64,000 bases of DNA, taken from Acinetobacter courvalinii (lineage in GTDB: Bacteria; Pseudomonadota; Gammaproteobacteria; Pseudomonadales; Moraxellaceae). The stretch's first letter is position 1, and each line of letters opens with the position of its first letter. Where the stretch lies: positions 1,380,739 through 1,444,738 of the forward strand of contig NZ_BMDA01000001.1 in the NCBI RefSeq assembly GCF_014635545.1, read 5' to 3'. The position numbers and the translations under genes are program-made. Below are positions 18,569 through 27,699 of the stretch, in pieces. The notes under the pieces are model-generated. The model was not told where the DNA came from, did no database searches, and was given only the letters and a program-made list of their open reading frames with translations.

Positions 18569-21115
18569 TTATGCTTCAACCATGGGGATACGATCGACTG
18601 AACGTTCAGCATCATTCAAAGGGCGAATCTGATCACGTACTTGAGTAAATTGAATATGTGGATCAGCTTGTTCCTCTGCACTGGCGTTGATATAGGTTTG
18701 GAAACGTTTACGGATTTCAGGGTCTTCAACCGCAGTACGCCATTCATCTTGGTAAGTCCCAATCACGTGGCTCATACGGCTTTCGAGTTCTTCGGCCAAT
18801 CCTAAGGAATCATCCACAATCACTGATTTGAGATAATCCAGGCCACCTTCCATATTGTCACGCCATACGCTGGTACGTTGTAAACGATCGGCAGTCTGGA
18901 TATAGAACATAAAGAAACGGTCGATATAACGAATCAGGGTTTGAGTATCCAGATCAGATGCCAGTAGCTCGGCATGGCGTGGTTTCATGCCACCATTGCC
19001 GCAAACATATAGGTTCCAGCCTTTCTCGGTGGCAATCACCCCGACATCTTTACCTTGCGCTTCAGCACATTCACGGGTACAGCCCGACACCGCCATTTTT
19101 AGTTTATGTGGTGAACGTAAGCCTTTATAGCGATTCTCAAGTTCAATCGCCAAACCCACAGAATCATCAACACCATAACGGCACCAGGTACTACCGACAC
19201 AAGATTTCACGGTACGTAAGGATTTACCGTAAGCATGACCCGATTCAAAACCTGCTGCGTTGAGCTCTTCCCAAATAAACGGCAGTTGATGGATTTGTGC
19301 ACCAAATAAGTCGACCCGTTGTCCACCGGTAATTTTGGTATACAGGTTATATTTTTTGGCAATTTGACCCACGGCAATTAAGCCATCTGGTGTGACTTCA
19401 CCGCCTGCCATACGTGGCACAACCGAGTAAGAACCATCTTTTTGAATATTACCCAAGTAGTAATCGTTACTGTCTTGTAGACCCGCATGGCTGGGTTTAA
19501 GTACGAAATCATTCCAGCACGATGCCAGAATATTGGCCGCCATTGGCTTACAAATATCACAGCCTAGACCATGACCATGTTGCTGAATCAAATCATCAAA
19601 GGTCTTGATTTCATTGACACGAACCAAGTGATAAATTTCTTGGCGTGAATACGGGAAGTGTTCACAGACATGGTTATTCACCGTAACGCCTTGGCGTTGC
19701 AGTTCAGACTTCAACACTTGTGTGACTAAAGGTGCACAACCACCACAGGCTGTTGCTGCTTTGGTACATTTCTTCAAAGCACCCAGTGAGGTTGAGCCAT
19801 CACAAATCGCTTGACAAATATCGGCTTTAGAGACGTTATTACATGAACAAATGGTGGCACTATCAGGCAATAAATCGACACCACTGCCGCCTGCTTTGGT
19901 ACCTGAATCGGCAAAGCCAGGCATAATCAGACTTTCGGGTGTTTCAGGAAGCGTCAAGCCATTCAGCATCATTTGTAGCAAGTCATTGTATTCTTTGGCA
20001 TCACCGACCAAGACTGCACCGAGTAACTTGGTTTTATCTGCATCGACCACGATCTTTTTATAAACCAGTGCATCCTCATCCGCATAAAAATAGCTAAGTG
20101 AGTTTGGGGTCATGCCATGCGCATCACCCACAGATGCCACATCAACCCCCATCAACTTCAACTTGGTGCTCATATCTGCACCGGCAAAACAATGGGTTTC
20201 TTCTTCTAGAATATGTTTTGCTGCAATACGTGCCATGTCATAGCCCGGTGCGACTAAGCCATAAATTTTATTGTCCCACAGTGCACATTCACCAATCGCA
20301 TAGATATGTTGATCTGAGGTTTGGCAATAATCATTGATTTTAATCCCGCCACGTTCACCCAACGCTAAACCACTGACACGCGCTAATTCATCACGTGGGC
20401 GAATCCCTGCTGAGAATAAAATGATATCTGTTTCCAGCTCGCTGCCATCCGCAAACTTCATCACATGTGTTGCGCTTTCACCCGCTTCAATACATTGCGT
20501 CGCTTTTTGGGTATGAACTTTAACCCCAAGATTTTCAATTTTACGGCGTAGAACTTTGCCACCAAGATCATCGATCTGTACTGCCATTAAACGTGGCGCA
20601 AATTCCACCACATGCGTTTCCAGATTTAAATCACGTAGCGCTTTGGCTGCTTCCAGACCCAATAAACCACCACCAATCACCACACCTGTCTTCGCATTTA
20701 AGCTTGCAGCACGAATCGCATCCAAGTCTTCGATAGTACGATACACAAAACAGTTTTCACGGTCATTACCAGAGATCGGTGGAACAAAGGCATATGAACC
20801 TGTCGCCAAGACCAATTTGTCATAATGAATCACATCATCGTAATTGGTGGTCACCGTTTGCTCAGCTGCATTAATTTCCACCGCTTTAGTATTTAACCGG
20901 AGGTCAATCCCATGCGCATCGGCAAAGTCAAAACGCGCCAGTGATAAGTCTTTTGCTGTCTTACCAGAGAAATATTCAGTCAAATGAACTCGGTCATAGG
21001 CAATACGTGGTTCTTCAGCAAGAATGGTAATTTCCAGTTCATCATCCGCTTTCTCCAGGATGGCTTCGATGAATTTATGTCCCACCATACCGTGACCAAT
21101 CATCACTAATTTCAT
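18569..21115 (-). CDS. nirB: Nitrite reductase [NAD(P)H] large subunit
   Basis: Reduces nitrite to ammonium. The 848 residues fall in order: FAD and NAD domains (MIGHGMVGHKFIEAILEKA at the start, GVVIGGGLLGLEAAKALRD near 145), a BFD-type 2Fe-2S domain near 420-470 (ICSCNNVSKADIC, ACGGCAPL), then sulfite/nitrite reductase domains with the sirohaem/4Fe-4S Cys pattern (CVGSTWCRYG and VSGCTRECAEAQGKD) near 640-690. The length is typical of NirB. The ATG is preceded by GGGAGAAACACA. It lies 28 bases after the transporter and 11 before the NirD fusion. Confidence 0.96.
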   Translation of the reverse strand: MKLVMIGHGMVGHKFIEAILEKADDELEITILAEEPRIAYDRVHLTEYFSGKTAKDLSLARFDFADAHGIDLRLNTKAVEINAAEQTVTTNYDDVIHYDKLVLATGSYAFVPPISGNDRENCFVYRTIEDLDAIRAASLNAKTGVVIGGGLLGLEAAKALRDLNLETHVVEFAPRLMAVQIDDLGGKVLRRKIENLGVKVHTQKATQCIEAGESATHVMKFADGSELETDIILFSAGIRPRDELARVSGLALGERGGIKINDYCQTSDQHIYAIGECALWDNKIYGLVAPGYDMARIAAKHILEEETHCFAGADMSTKLKLMGVDVASVGDAHGMTPNSLSYFYADEDALVYKKIVVDADKTKLLGAVLVGDAKEYNDLLQMMLNGLTLPETPESLIMPGFADSGTKAGGSGVDLLPDSATICSCNNVSKADICQAICDGSTSLGALKKCTKAATACGGCAPLVTQVLKSELQRQGVTVNNHVCEHFPYSRQEIYHLVRVNEIKTFDDLIQQHGHGLGCDICKPMAANILASCWNDFVLKPSHAGLQDSNDYYLGNIQKDGSYSVVPRMAGGEVTPDGLIAVGQIAKKYNLYTKITGGQRVDLFGAQIHQLPFIWEELNAAGFESGHAYGKSLRTVKSCVGSTWCRYGVDDSVGLAIELENRYKGLRSPHKLKMAVSGCTRECAEAQGKDVGVIATEKGWNLYVCGNGGMKPRHAELLASDLDTQTLIRYIDRFFMFYIQTADRLQRTSVWRDNMEGGLDYLKSVIVDDSLGLAEELESRMSHVIGTYQDEWRTAVEDPEIRKRFQTYINASAEEQADPHIQFTQVRDQIRPLNDAERSVDRIPMVEA

Positions 21116-21143
21116 TGTGTTTCTCCCAAAATCTGTCCAATGA

Positions 21144-22496
21144 TTAAGCTATGCTGCTGTGTTCTGAGCCACGTTCTAAAACAGCCTGTTCAAACAGACG
21201 TTGTTCTTTTTCTTTATGTTCAACTGAGAAGCGGATCAACATGACTGAACCTGCGGCAAACACCACCAGACCACCTAACACCATCAAGCAGGTTTGAATA
21301 TCGACCATACCTTTTAACAAGAAGCCCGCTGCAACGGCCCCCACATTCCCGCCAGCCCCAATGATGCCTGCTACACCGCCTAAAGCATCACGATCAATAA
21401 AAGGAACCAAGGCATAAGTTGCCCCACAAGCCATATGGGTAAACAACGCAAAAACCGTCATACTGATCATGGCAAGCGCAACGCTATTCATTTGTGAAAA
21501 CAGCATCAGGAATAAGCCTTCCCCCAAAATCAGGATAAATAGCACTTTGGTACGACCATCCAGTCCTTTTTTCAGTGCGACTTTGTCTGAAACCAGCCCA
21601 CCCAGCGCCCGGGCAAACAGCGCCAATAAACCAAAGATTCCCGCAGCCAGACCCGCTTCCTTTAAGCCAAAATTGAAGTGCTCGACGTAATACATCGCAA
21701 TGATGTTGTGCATGAAAATTTCGATACCGAAACACGCGGCATAAGAGGCAAACAGGATCCAGACACGATAGTTGCGTGCAGCATGCATCAAGATCGCAAC
21801 ACCGCCTTTTTTATCATTTCCAACCACCACACCTTGTGCACGCAATGCTTTAAAGTCGCCTTGAGGGCTGTCTTGGGTCAGCTTCCAGTAAAGGATACCG
21901 ACAATCACCATCATCACACCCGGGACGATCAGCGCAATTCTCCAACCCATCGCTTGCTCAACACCAAACATCACCAATGCAGCCAATAACAAAGGCATTA
22001 ATGCTTGTGTAGCACCACCACCGGCATTGCCCCAACCCGCAGAAGTTGCATTGGCGGTTCCCACCACATTGGGTGCAAACATAATACTGGTATGGTATTG
22101 CGTGATCACGAAGCTGGCACCGATGGCACCAATCAGCAGCCGGAAGAACAGGAAAGACTCATAACTGTTAGCAGCGGCCACACCAAATACTGGAATGCTG
22201 CCAATGAGCAACAAAGCAGTATAGGTTTTACGTGGGCCATATTTATCACACAGTGGCCCGACAATAAGGCGAACCACAATGGTGATGGCGACAGCAGCAA
22301 TATTGATATTTGCGATTTGGTCTTTGCTTAAATGAAATTCACCAGCAATCACCGGCATTAACGGCGCGCAGGCAAACCAGGCAAAGAAGCAAACAAAGAA
22401 AGCCAGCCAGCTCATGTGGAATGCCCGCATTGCTGGTGCAGAAAAGTTAAATAACTTGATTGAAGTTGCTTTTTTAGCAGATAAATCTATAGACAT
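21144..22496 (-). CDS. Nitrate/nitrite MFS transporter, NarK/NasA type
   Basis: 450 residues with about 12 membrane segments. The N terminus, SWLAFFVCFFAWFACAPLMP, and the nitrate signature region NATSAGWGNAGGGATQ near residue 150, with GAGGNVGAVAAGF near 380, are those of the nitrate/nitrite porter family. It imports nitrate for the reductases encoded downstream. The frame is open 14 codons upstream, but the ATG at 22494-22496 is chosen because GGGAG stands six bases before it. It is the first gene of the nas operon and is preceded by an ANTAR-type RNA leader and a sigma-54 promoter. Confidence 0.92.
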   Translation of the reverse strand: MSIDLSAKKATSIKLFNFSAPAMRAFHMSWLAFFVCFFAWFACAPLMPVIAGEFHLSKDQIANINIAAVAITIVVRLIVGPLCDKYGPRKTYTALLLIGSIPVFGVAAANSYESFLFFRLLIGAIGASFVITQYHTSIMFAPNVVGTANATSAGWGNAGGGATQALMPLLLAALVMFGVEQAMGWRIALIVPGVMMVIVGILYWKLTQDSPQGDFKALRAQGVVVGNDKKGGVAILMHAARNYRVWILFASYAACFGIEIFMHNIIAMYYVEHFNFGLKEAGLAAGIFGLLALFARALGGLVSDKVALKKGLDGRTKVLFILILGEGLFLMLFSQMNSVALAMISMTVFALFTHMACGATYALVPFIDRDALGGVAGIIGAGGNVGAVAAGFLLKGMVDIQTCLMVLGGLVVFAAGSVMLIRFSVEHKEKEQRLFEQAVLERGSEHSSIA

Positions 22497-22530
22497 TGCC
22501 ATCTCCCATACTGAACGTAATTTGCTTTGC

Positions 22531-22613
22531 TGACACATCAGGTTGTGTCAACAAATCGATCAGATCGGACATCGTTGGCCGTCTTAAACATTTATAAGTC
22601 ATCTTTGACTCAT
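22531..22613 (-). ncRNA. ANTAR-type two-hairpin leader of the nas operon
   Basis: Read on the minus strand: hairpin 1 is ATGAGTC-AAAGAT-GACTTAT (22613-22594) and hairpin 2 is AGACGGCC-AACGAT-GTCCGATCT (22584-22562, with one mismatch and one bulge). Both loops have six bases with A at position 1 and G at position 4, the reported recognition signature of ANTAR antiterminators such as NasR and NasT. A third hairpin (22550-22531, 7-9 bp, six-base loop without G4) follows; it would be the terminator position but lacks a T-run. NasT is encoded next door. The hairpins begin just after the expected start of the sigma-54 transcript. Confidence 0.7.
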
Positions 22614-22622
22614 GGAATATTC

Positions 22623-22638
22623 AGCAATTGCTATGCCA
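22623..22638 (-). promoter_or_regulatory. Sigma-54 promoter of the nas operon
   Basis: Minus-strand TGGCATAGCAATTGCT has the invariant GG and GC elements separated by 10 bases, as in the TGGCAC-N5-TTGC consensus. The predicted start falls about 12 bases further, directly in front of the first ANTAR hairpin. Confidence 0.7.
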
Positions 22639-22804
22639 ACTTTTAATAATAGAACTTTGTTAATAATACAAGTATTTGTTTTATATAGATTAAAAATACA
22701 ATCACTCTTCTAAAAATTGATTCTTTTTTGTCACTCCATTTATAAAAACAAGAAATGAACTGTTTTAACGCAGCATTGAAATTGCTTCAAAAAAACTCTT
22801 TTTT

Positions 22805-22821
22805 TGCACCACGAATGTGCA
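22805..22821. promoter_or_regulatory. NtrC-like binding site
   Basis: TGCAC-CACGAAT-GTGCA has the GCAC-N7-GTGC dyad of enterobacterial NtrC sites (as at glnA). It sits between the two divergent sigma-54 promoters, about 165 bases from the nas promoter and 120 from the nasT promoter, normal enhancer distances. Confidence 0.55.
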
Positions 22822-22940
22822 AATTTATTTTGTATTAGCGAGTCAATGCTTTTTCATTTTTCTTTCTATTAATTGCAGTACACTCCTATCTATGCAACAT
22901 CTGGCAATGAATGCATTTTCAGATTTAACCCGTTATTGAC

Positions 22941-22956
22941 TGGCATTAAATTTGCT
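22941..22956 (+). promoter_or_regulatory. Sigma-54 promoter of nasTS
   Basis: TGGCATTAAATTTGCT keeps GG-N10-GC. Transcription would start near 22966, about 65 bases before the nasT ATG. Confidence 0.6.
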
Positions 22957-23031
22957 TCAAAACAATCGTCTCTATCCTATACCGCACATGACCTTAAATG
23001 TGCTTTGACTTAGCCTTTGACCTTTATACTT

Positions 23032-23622
23032 ATGCCGAAACTCAAGATCGCTCTTATTGATGACGACCAGGCTCGGGCTGAATACCTAAAAGCATGCTTG
23101 ATTGAACATGACTTTGATGTGGTGGCTTGTTTTACGCTGGATCACTTCAATTTATTTAAACTGGAACACCTCCAAGCAGATGTGATTCTGCTGGATATGG
23201 AGCATCCACATCGCGATGTGATTGAAAGCTGTGTCAGCAACTTTGACCTTCCGACCGTGCTGTTCACCAAAAATGCAGATAAGGACACCATTAAGCAAAC
23301 CATTGATGCAGGTATTACTGCTTATATCGTTGATGGTATTGACCCCAGTCGTTTACATACCATTCTGGATATTTCAATTGAGCAATATAAGAAACATAAA
23401 AAGCTGGAGGGTGACCTCAAAGATGCCAAGACCAAACTGGCTGACCGCAAAGATATTGAAAAAGCCAAAGTGTTGCTGATGCAATTGCATGGGCTGACTG
23501 AAGATACCGCCTTTCAACTGCTCAGAAAAAATGCCATGAGCCATCGTATGACCATCGGAGAAATGGCACGGCGCCTGCTCGATGCCCAGCAACTGTTAAA
23601 TAATCAATTAAAGGATGAGTAA
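23032..23622 (+). CDS. nasT: ANTAR-domain response regulator of nitrate assimilation
   Basis: 196 residues. The N-terminal two thirds is a response-regulator receiver-like domain (KIALIDDDQARAEYLKACL, VILLDMEHP); residues from about 135 form a helical ANTAR domain (DIEKAKVLLMQLHGLTEDTA, then LLRKNAMSHRMTIGEMARRLL). NasT binds two-hairpin RNA and prevents early termination of nitrate genes; NasS holds it inactive when nitrate is absent. A TTG five codons upstream is possible, but the ATG at 23032 is preferred. The stop is immediately followed by nasS (TAAATG). Promoter of sigma-54 type upstream. Confidence 0.9.
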   Translation: MPKLKIALIDDDQARAEYLKACLIEHDFDVVACFTLDHFNLFKLEHLQADVILLDMEHPHRDVIESCVSNFDLPTVLFTKNADKDTIKQTIDAGITAYIVDGIDPSRLHTILDISIEQYKKHKKLEGDLKDAKTKLADRKDIEKAKVLLMQLHGLTEDTAFQLLRKNAMSHRMTIGEMARRLLDAQQLLNNQLKDE

Positions 23623-24645
23623 ATGATTCATTCTGTCGCATTAGAAAAAACTGAATTACAACTGGGCTATATTCCTTTACTCGACTGTGTTGCCCTGCTG
23701 TGGGCCAAGCAGCGTGGTTTTTTTGCTGAAATCGGCTTAGAAGTAAATCTGGTCAAAGAAGCTTCTTGGGCCAGTTTACGCGATCGACTGGCCTTTGGCC
23801 TGCTGGATGCAGCGCATTGCTTATCGGCAATGCTTCCTGCGGCGGCCATCGGGGCTGACCAGATTGGCATTCCGTTGCAAACACCTTTGGTACTGAGTGA
23901 AAATCGCGCTTTTATTAGCATCAGCCAAAAACTCTGCTATCAACTGAATATTGATTCTCACGATTCGGCCGAGTCTTCTGCGCAAAAAATCGTTGAATAT
24001 ATCCAGAATAATCACCCTTTATCCCTCGCGCATGTATTTCAGTATTCAATTCATCATTACGGCTTAAGAGAATGGTTGGCCTTGGCCAGTCCTGAATTGG
24101 CACAATCCATTCAGCTGAAAATCTTACCGCCACCGTATATGGTAGAAGCCATCAGCAATCATCTGATCGATGGATTTTGTGTGGGTGAACCTTGGAATAC
24201 ACAAGCTGAAATTCAGGGCCTGAGCCATATTGTCTGCTCCAGCCAACAGATCATCCCGAGTGTTGCAGATAAGGTGCTTGCCGTAACACAGGACTGGGCC
24301 AGACAGCATCCCAATACGTTAATTGCACTCAGCCGTGCCATTCTGAAAGCCCAACAGGAATTACGGGAACTGCAAGACTTTAGGCAGGTATGGCAAATGC
24401 TGGTTGAGTTTGATGTGATTCAATTTCCATGTTCAGCGGAGATTCATGTCGAGAAATATTTTAGCATTCAGAAGATTATCCGTAATTTAGTGCAAAACAG
24501 CGCTGAACCTAAAGTAGAAGATTTTGAAAGGCTGTTTCAGCAAATGCATAAATGGAATGATTTGGAGCCAAAACCAAGCACTTATCTTGAGCAGGCACAG
24601 CACTGTATCTTAGGCTCGATTTATCAGGCAGCCCAAGCAAGTTAA
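23623..24645 (+). CDS. nasS: Nitrate sensor NasS, NrtA/CmpA-like
   Basis: 340 residues, similar to the periplasmic nitrate-binding proteins NrtA/CmpA (LQLGYIPLLDCVALLWAKQR, FFAEIGLEVNLVKEASWASL, FGLLDAAHCLSAMLP, VGEPWN) but without a signal peptide, as expected of a cytoplasmic NasS that binds nitrate and NasT. The gene starts at the base after the nasT stop and uses GGATGAG inside nasT as the ribosome-binding site, so translation is coupled. A hairpin follows 16 bases after the stop. Confidence 0.9.
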   Translation: MIHSVALEKTELQLGYIPLLDCVALLWAKQRGFFAEIGLEVNLVKEASWASLRDRLAFGLLDAAHCLSAMLPAAAIGADQIGIPLQTPLVLSENRAFISISQKLCYQLNIDSHDSAESSAQKIVEYIQNNHPLSLAHVFQYSIHHYGLREWLALASPELAQSIQLKILPPPYMVEAISNHLIDGFCVGEPWNTQAEIQGLSHIVCSSQQIIPSVADKVLAVTQDWARQHPNTLIALSRAILKAQQELRELQDFRQVWQMLVEFDVIQFPCSAEIHVEKYFSIQKIIRNLVQNSAEPKVEDFERLFQQMHKWNDLEPKPSTYLEQAQHCILGSIYQAAQAS

Positions 24646-24653
24646 ATCCCAGA

Positions 24654-24684
24654 CAAAAAAAAGCTGTCTTGAAGTTCCAAGACA
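24654..24684 (-). terminator. Intrinsic terminator oriented to the minus strand
   Basis: Arms GCTGTCTTG and CAAGACAGC (24663-24671 and 24678-24686 approximately) have a six-base loop. Eight T residues follow on the minus strand only; the plus strand lacks a T-run. It may help to end nasTS, but its shape suits a transcript coming from 24.7-25.4 kb on the minus strand. Confidence 0.6.
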
Positions 24685-25020
24685 GCATTGAAAGACCCAT
24701 AAGAACTGACGCCAATCAAAAGTCAGCTCTTAAGTGATTGTTATGATATGGAACTCATGCATATCTTTTTCGGACATTTTTATGTCATTAACTGCCATCT
24801 AAAACCCGTGTTTTCATCATTTTTGCCAATGGTCATCACAACCCTAATGTTCAATCCATAAGCAGTATGCCTACCAACAATCCTACCTTTATCTCCAACT
24901 TGATCAGGCCCAGCTGTTTATATGAAAAATCAATCTTTATCTGATCCCATAGCAGGAAAATTCACGACCAAACACTCAGATTAAATATTTTAAAAACATA
25001 AACTTAAACAAATAAAAACC

Positions 25021-25235
25021 AAAGCTGCATTCAGCTTTTCAAAGCAATCCGACTATCCCTTAGTGTTTAAAATACGATATAAAAATCAACAGCCAGCCGC
25101 CAGATTGACTGCTGAGTTACACAAATCCCATGAACGAAATGGGGTAATTCAGTTTAAAATACAAAAAAACGAAAATACGCTGAAATTTGTCATATTTTAA
25201 CATTGCCAATTCCTTGCAAAGTTTTCATTATATGC
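25021..25235 (-). ncRNA. Candidate minus-strand small transcript upstream of aroQ
   Basis: On the minus strand a TATAAT box (around 25226-25231) lies 17 bases from TGTTGC, inside a palindromic TGCA-rich stretch. About 190 bases later a hairpin AAAGCTG-AATG-CAGCTTT (25038-25021) followed by GGTTTTTATT would end it. The interval contains a 28-codon frame starting with ATG after AAGGA near 25202, so it could encode a tiny peptide (MLKYDKFQRIFVFLYF...). This is weak evidence. The rest of the 725-base gap 24646-25370 has no convincing gene. Confidence 0.3.
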
Positions 25236-25370
25236 ACCATGCTTGGTATGCAACATTCTTCATTGATTAAAACAAATTATAAAAAAATTGCAGAATTTTA
25301 TGCCATAATAAGCAAACTTTGCAGACATCTTGCAAAAAACATTTGCAGTTTTAGAATTGGAGCAGGCTGA

Positions 25371-25820
25371 ATGAGCTCAACCATTTTGGTGATTCACGGA
25401 CCGAATTTGAACTTGCTAGGAAAGCGCGAACCAGAAGTTTATGGTTATCTCACTTTAGAGGATATTAACCAGCAACTCACTGCTCAGGCTAAACACGCAT
25501 CACTCACACTAGATTCTTTTCAAAGCAATTGGGAAGGTGCGATTGTCGATCGCATTCATCAGGCACAAGCTGAAGGGGTGAAATTCATCATTATCAACCC
25601 TGCTGCCCTGACCCATACATCGGTTGCTTTACGCGATGCCATGCTCGGCGTTGCGATCCCGTTTATTGAGGTTCATTTGTCAAATGTTCACGCGCGTGAA
25701 GCATTTCGTCATCACTCATATTTATCAGATAAGGCCATTGGCGTGATTTGTGGCTTAGGTGCGAAGGGTTATTCCTTTGCACTCGATTACGCTATCGAAA
25801 AAATTCAATCTTCTAACTAA
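25371..25820 (+). CDS. aroQ: 3-dehydroquinate dehydratase, type II
   Basis: Third step of the shikimate pathway. All type II motifs are present: [21 protein letters not shown] at the start (written without its last residue: the Asn, Arg and Tyr are catalytic), [16 protein letters not shown] near residue 46, [16 protein letters not shown] near 76, and [18 protein letters not shown] near 100. Length 149 is standard. It precedes accB and accC with 27 bases spacing, an arrangement common in gammaproteobacteria. Confidence 0.97.
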   Translation: MSSTILVIHGPNLNLLGKREPEVYGYLTLEDINQQLTAQAKHASLTLDSFQSNWEGAIVDRIHQAQAEGVKFIIINPAALTHTSVALRDAMLGVAIPFIEVHLSNVHAREAFRHHSYLSDKAIGVICGLGAKGYSFALDYAIEKIQSSN

Positions 25821-25847
25821 TTTTAAACACATTAGGAATGCTCACTC

Positions 25848-26270
25848 ATGGATATCCGTAAAATCAAGAAGCTCATCGACTTGATGATTGAATCTGACTT
25901 ACAGGCGATTGAAGTTAAGGAGGGTGACCAGTCCATCTCGTTAACTCGTCCTACACCTGTTTATGCAGCAGCACCGGTTGCAACAGCGCCAGCAGCGTCT
26001 GCCCCAGCAGCGCCAGCAGCAAAAACACCACGTGGTGCTGTTGAAACTTCTCCAATGGTTGGTGTGTTCTATGCCGCACAAAGCCCGGGTGAAGCACCAT
26101 TTGTAAATGTAGGTCAAACAGTTTCTGCCGGTGAAACACTCGGTATCATCGAAGCGATGAAAATCATGAACCCGATCGAAGCAACCAAGAGCGGTGTCAT
26201 TGAAGAAATTTTAGTGAAAAACGGCGAAGTGATCCAATTCGGTCAACCACTTTTCCGCTACCGTGCTTAA
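25848..26270 (+). CDS. accB: Biotin carboxyl carrier protein of acetyl-CoA carboxylase
   Basis: Carries biotin between carboxylase and transferase. The N-terminal [20 protein letters not shown] is typical, followed by a flexible Ala/Pro linker at about 40-62 and the biotinyl domain with [11 protein letters not shown] near 113, where the Lys of AMKIM is biotinylated. Length 140 is slightly short owing to the short linker. It lies 17 bases before accC. Confidence 0.97.
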   Translation: MDIRKIKKLIDLMIESDLQAIEVKEGDQSISLTRPTPVYAAAPVATAPAASAPAAPAAKTPRGAVETSPMVGVFYAAQSPGEAPFVNVGQTVSAGETLGIIEAMKIMNPIEATKSGVIEEILVKNGEVIQFGQPLFRYRA

Positions 26271-26287
26271 TTTGTCTGGGGATTCCG

Positions 26288-27652
26288 ATGTTGCAAAAAG
26301 TATTAATTGCAAACCGTGGTGAAATCGCTTTACGAATTACTCGGGCTTGTAAAACTCTTGGCATTAAAACAGTAGGTATCTATTCAGATGCCGACAAAGA
26401 CTTAATGCATTTACGCTTCGTTGATGAAGCAGTATGTATTGGGCCAGGTACCACAAGTGAAAGCTATTTAAATATTCCTGCAATTATTACTGCTGCAGAA
26501 ATTACAGGTGCAGATGCAATCCATCCTGGTTATGGCTTCCTGTCTGAAAATGCTGAATTTGCCGAAATTGTAGAAAGCTCAGGTTTCATTTTCATTGGTC
26601 CTCGCCCTGAACATATCCGCCTCATGGGAAATAAGGTTTCTGCCATTATTGCCATGAAAAAGTCGGGTGTTCCAACCGTACCGGGTTGTGACCATGCGGT
26701 TACCATTCACAACGCACTTGCTGAAGCCAAAGAAATTGGCTTTCCATTGATCGTAAAAGCCGCTTCTGGTGGTGGTGGTCGTGGTATGCGTATTGTCGAA
26801 CGTGTCGATACCCTGCTGGAATCAGTTCAGGCTGCACAGCGTGATGCTGAAATGTGGTTCGGTGATGATACCGTGTATATGGAGCGTTTCTTACAGAAAC
26901 CTCGCCATGTTGAAGTACAGGTTCTCGGTGATGGGAATGGTCATGCGATTCACTTATATGATCGTGACTGCTCGTTACAGCGCCGCCATCAAAAAGTGCT
27001 AGAAGAAGCACCTGCGCCAAACTTACCAGAACAAGCGCGTGCGGATATTCTGGAAGCATGTGTCAATGCCTGTAAATTGATGCAGTATCGTGGCGCGGGA
27101 ACATTCGAGTTCTTGTTTGAAGACGGTGAATTCTTCTTTATTGAAATGAATACACGTGTTCAGGTTGAACATCCTGTGACTGAGATGGTGACAGGCGTCG
27201 ACATTATTGAACAGCAACTTCGTATTGCTGCGGGTTTAGGCTTAGCGCTTGAACAGGAACAAATCGAAGTTAAAGGTCATGCGATTGAATGTCGTATCAA
27301 TGCCGAAGACCCGACTACATTCCTGCCTTCACCAGGCAAGATTGAAAGCTTCTATGCACCGGGTGGTGCGGGCATTCGCCTAGATTCACATATTTATCAA
27401 GGTTATAGCATTCCGCCTTACTATGATTCAATGATTGCAAAATTGATTGCCCATGGTAAAGATCGTGAAACTTCTCTGGCCCGTATGCGCCAAGCCTTAG
27501 ATGAAATGATTTTGACAGGAATTAAAACCAATATCCCATTGCATAAAGATCTTATCCTGCAAGATAAGAACTTCTGTGAACAGGCAATGGATATTCATTA
27601 CCTCGAAAAGCATTTGCTCAAACAGCTTGAACCGCAAGCTGAAAAAGCCTAA
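26288..27652 (+). CDS. accC: Biotin carboxylase subunit of acetyl-CoA carboxylase
   Basis: ATP-dependent carboxylation of biotin on AccB, first step of fatty acid synthesis. ATP-grasp enzyme with [20 protein letters not shown] at the start, [14 protein letters not shown] near 80, the Gly-rich ATP loop [14 protein letters not shown] near 159, and the catalytic [20 protein letters not shown] near 285. Length 454 is normal. The aroQ-accB-accC operon ends with the following terminator. Confidence 0.97.
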   Translation: MLQKVLIANRGEIALRITRACKTLGIKTVGIYSDADKDLMHLRFVDEAVCIGPGTTSESYLNIPAIITAAEITGADAIHPGYGFLSENAEFAEIVESSGFIFIGPRPEHIRLMGNKVSAIIAMKKSGVPTVPGCDHAVTIHNALAEAKEIGFPLIVKAASGGGGRGMRIVERVDTLLESVQAAQRDAEMWFGDDTVYMERFLQKPRHVEVQVLGDGNGHAIHLYDRDCSLQRRHQKVLEEAPAPNLPEQARADILEACVNACKLMQYRGAGTFEFLFEDGEFFFIEMNTRVQVEHPVTEMVTGVDIIEQQLRIAAGLGLALEQEQIEVKGHAIECRINAEDPTTFLPSPGKIESFYAPGGAGIRLDSHIYQGYSIPPYYDSMIAKLIAHGKDRETSLARMRQALDEMILTGIKTNIPLHKDLILQDKNFCEQAMDIHYLEKHLLKQLEPQAEKA

Positions 27653-27654
27653 AT

Positions 27655-27687
27655 AAAAAAGCCTCTTATTTAAGAGGCTTTTTTATA
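27655..27687 (+). terminator. Intrinsic terminator after accC
   Basis: AAAAAAGCCTCTTA and TAAGAGGCTTTTTT form a strong hairpin with a T-run; it also has an A-run in front and may serve the convergent gene at 27700. Confidence 0.85.
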
Positions 27688-27699
27688 TCTGTTTATTGA

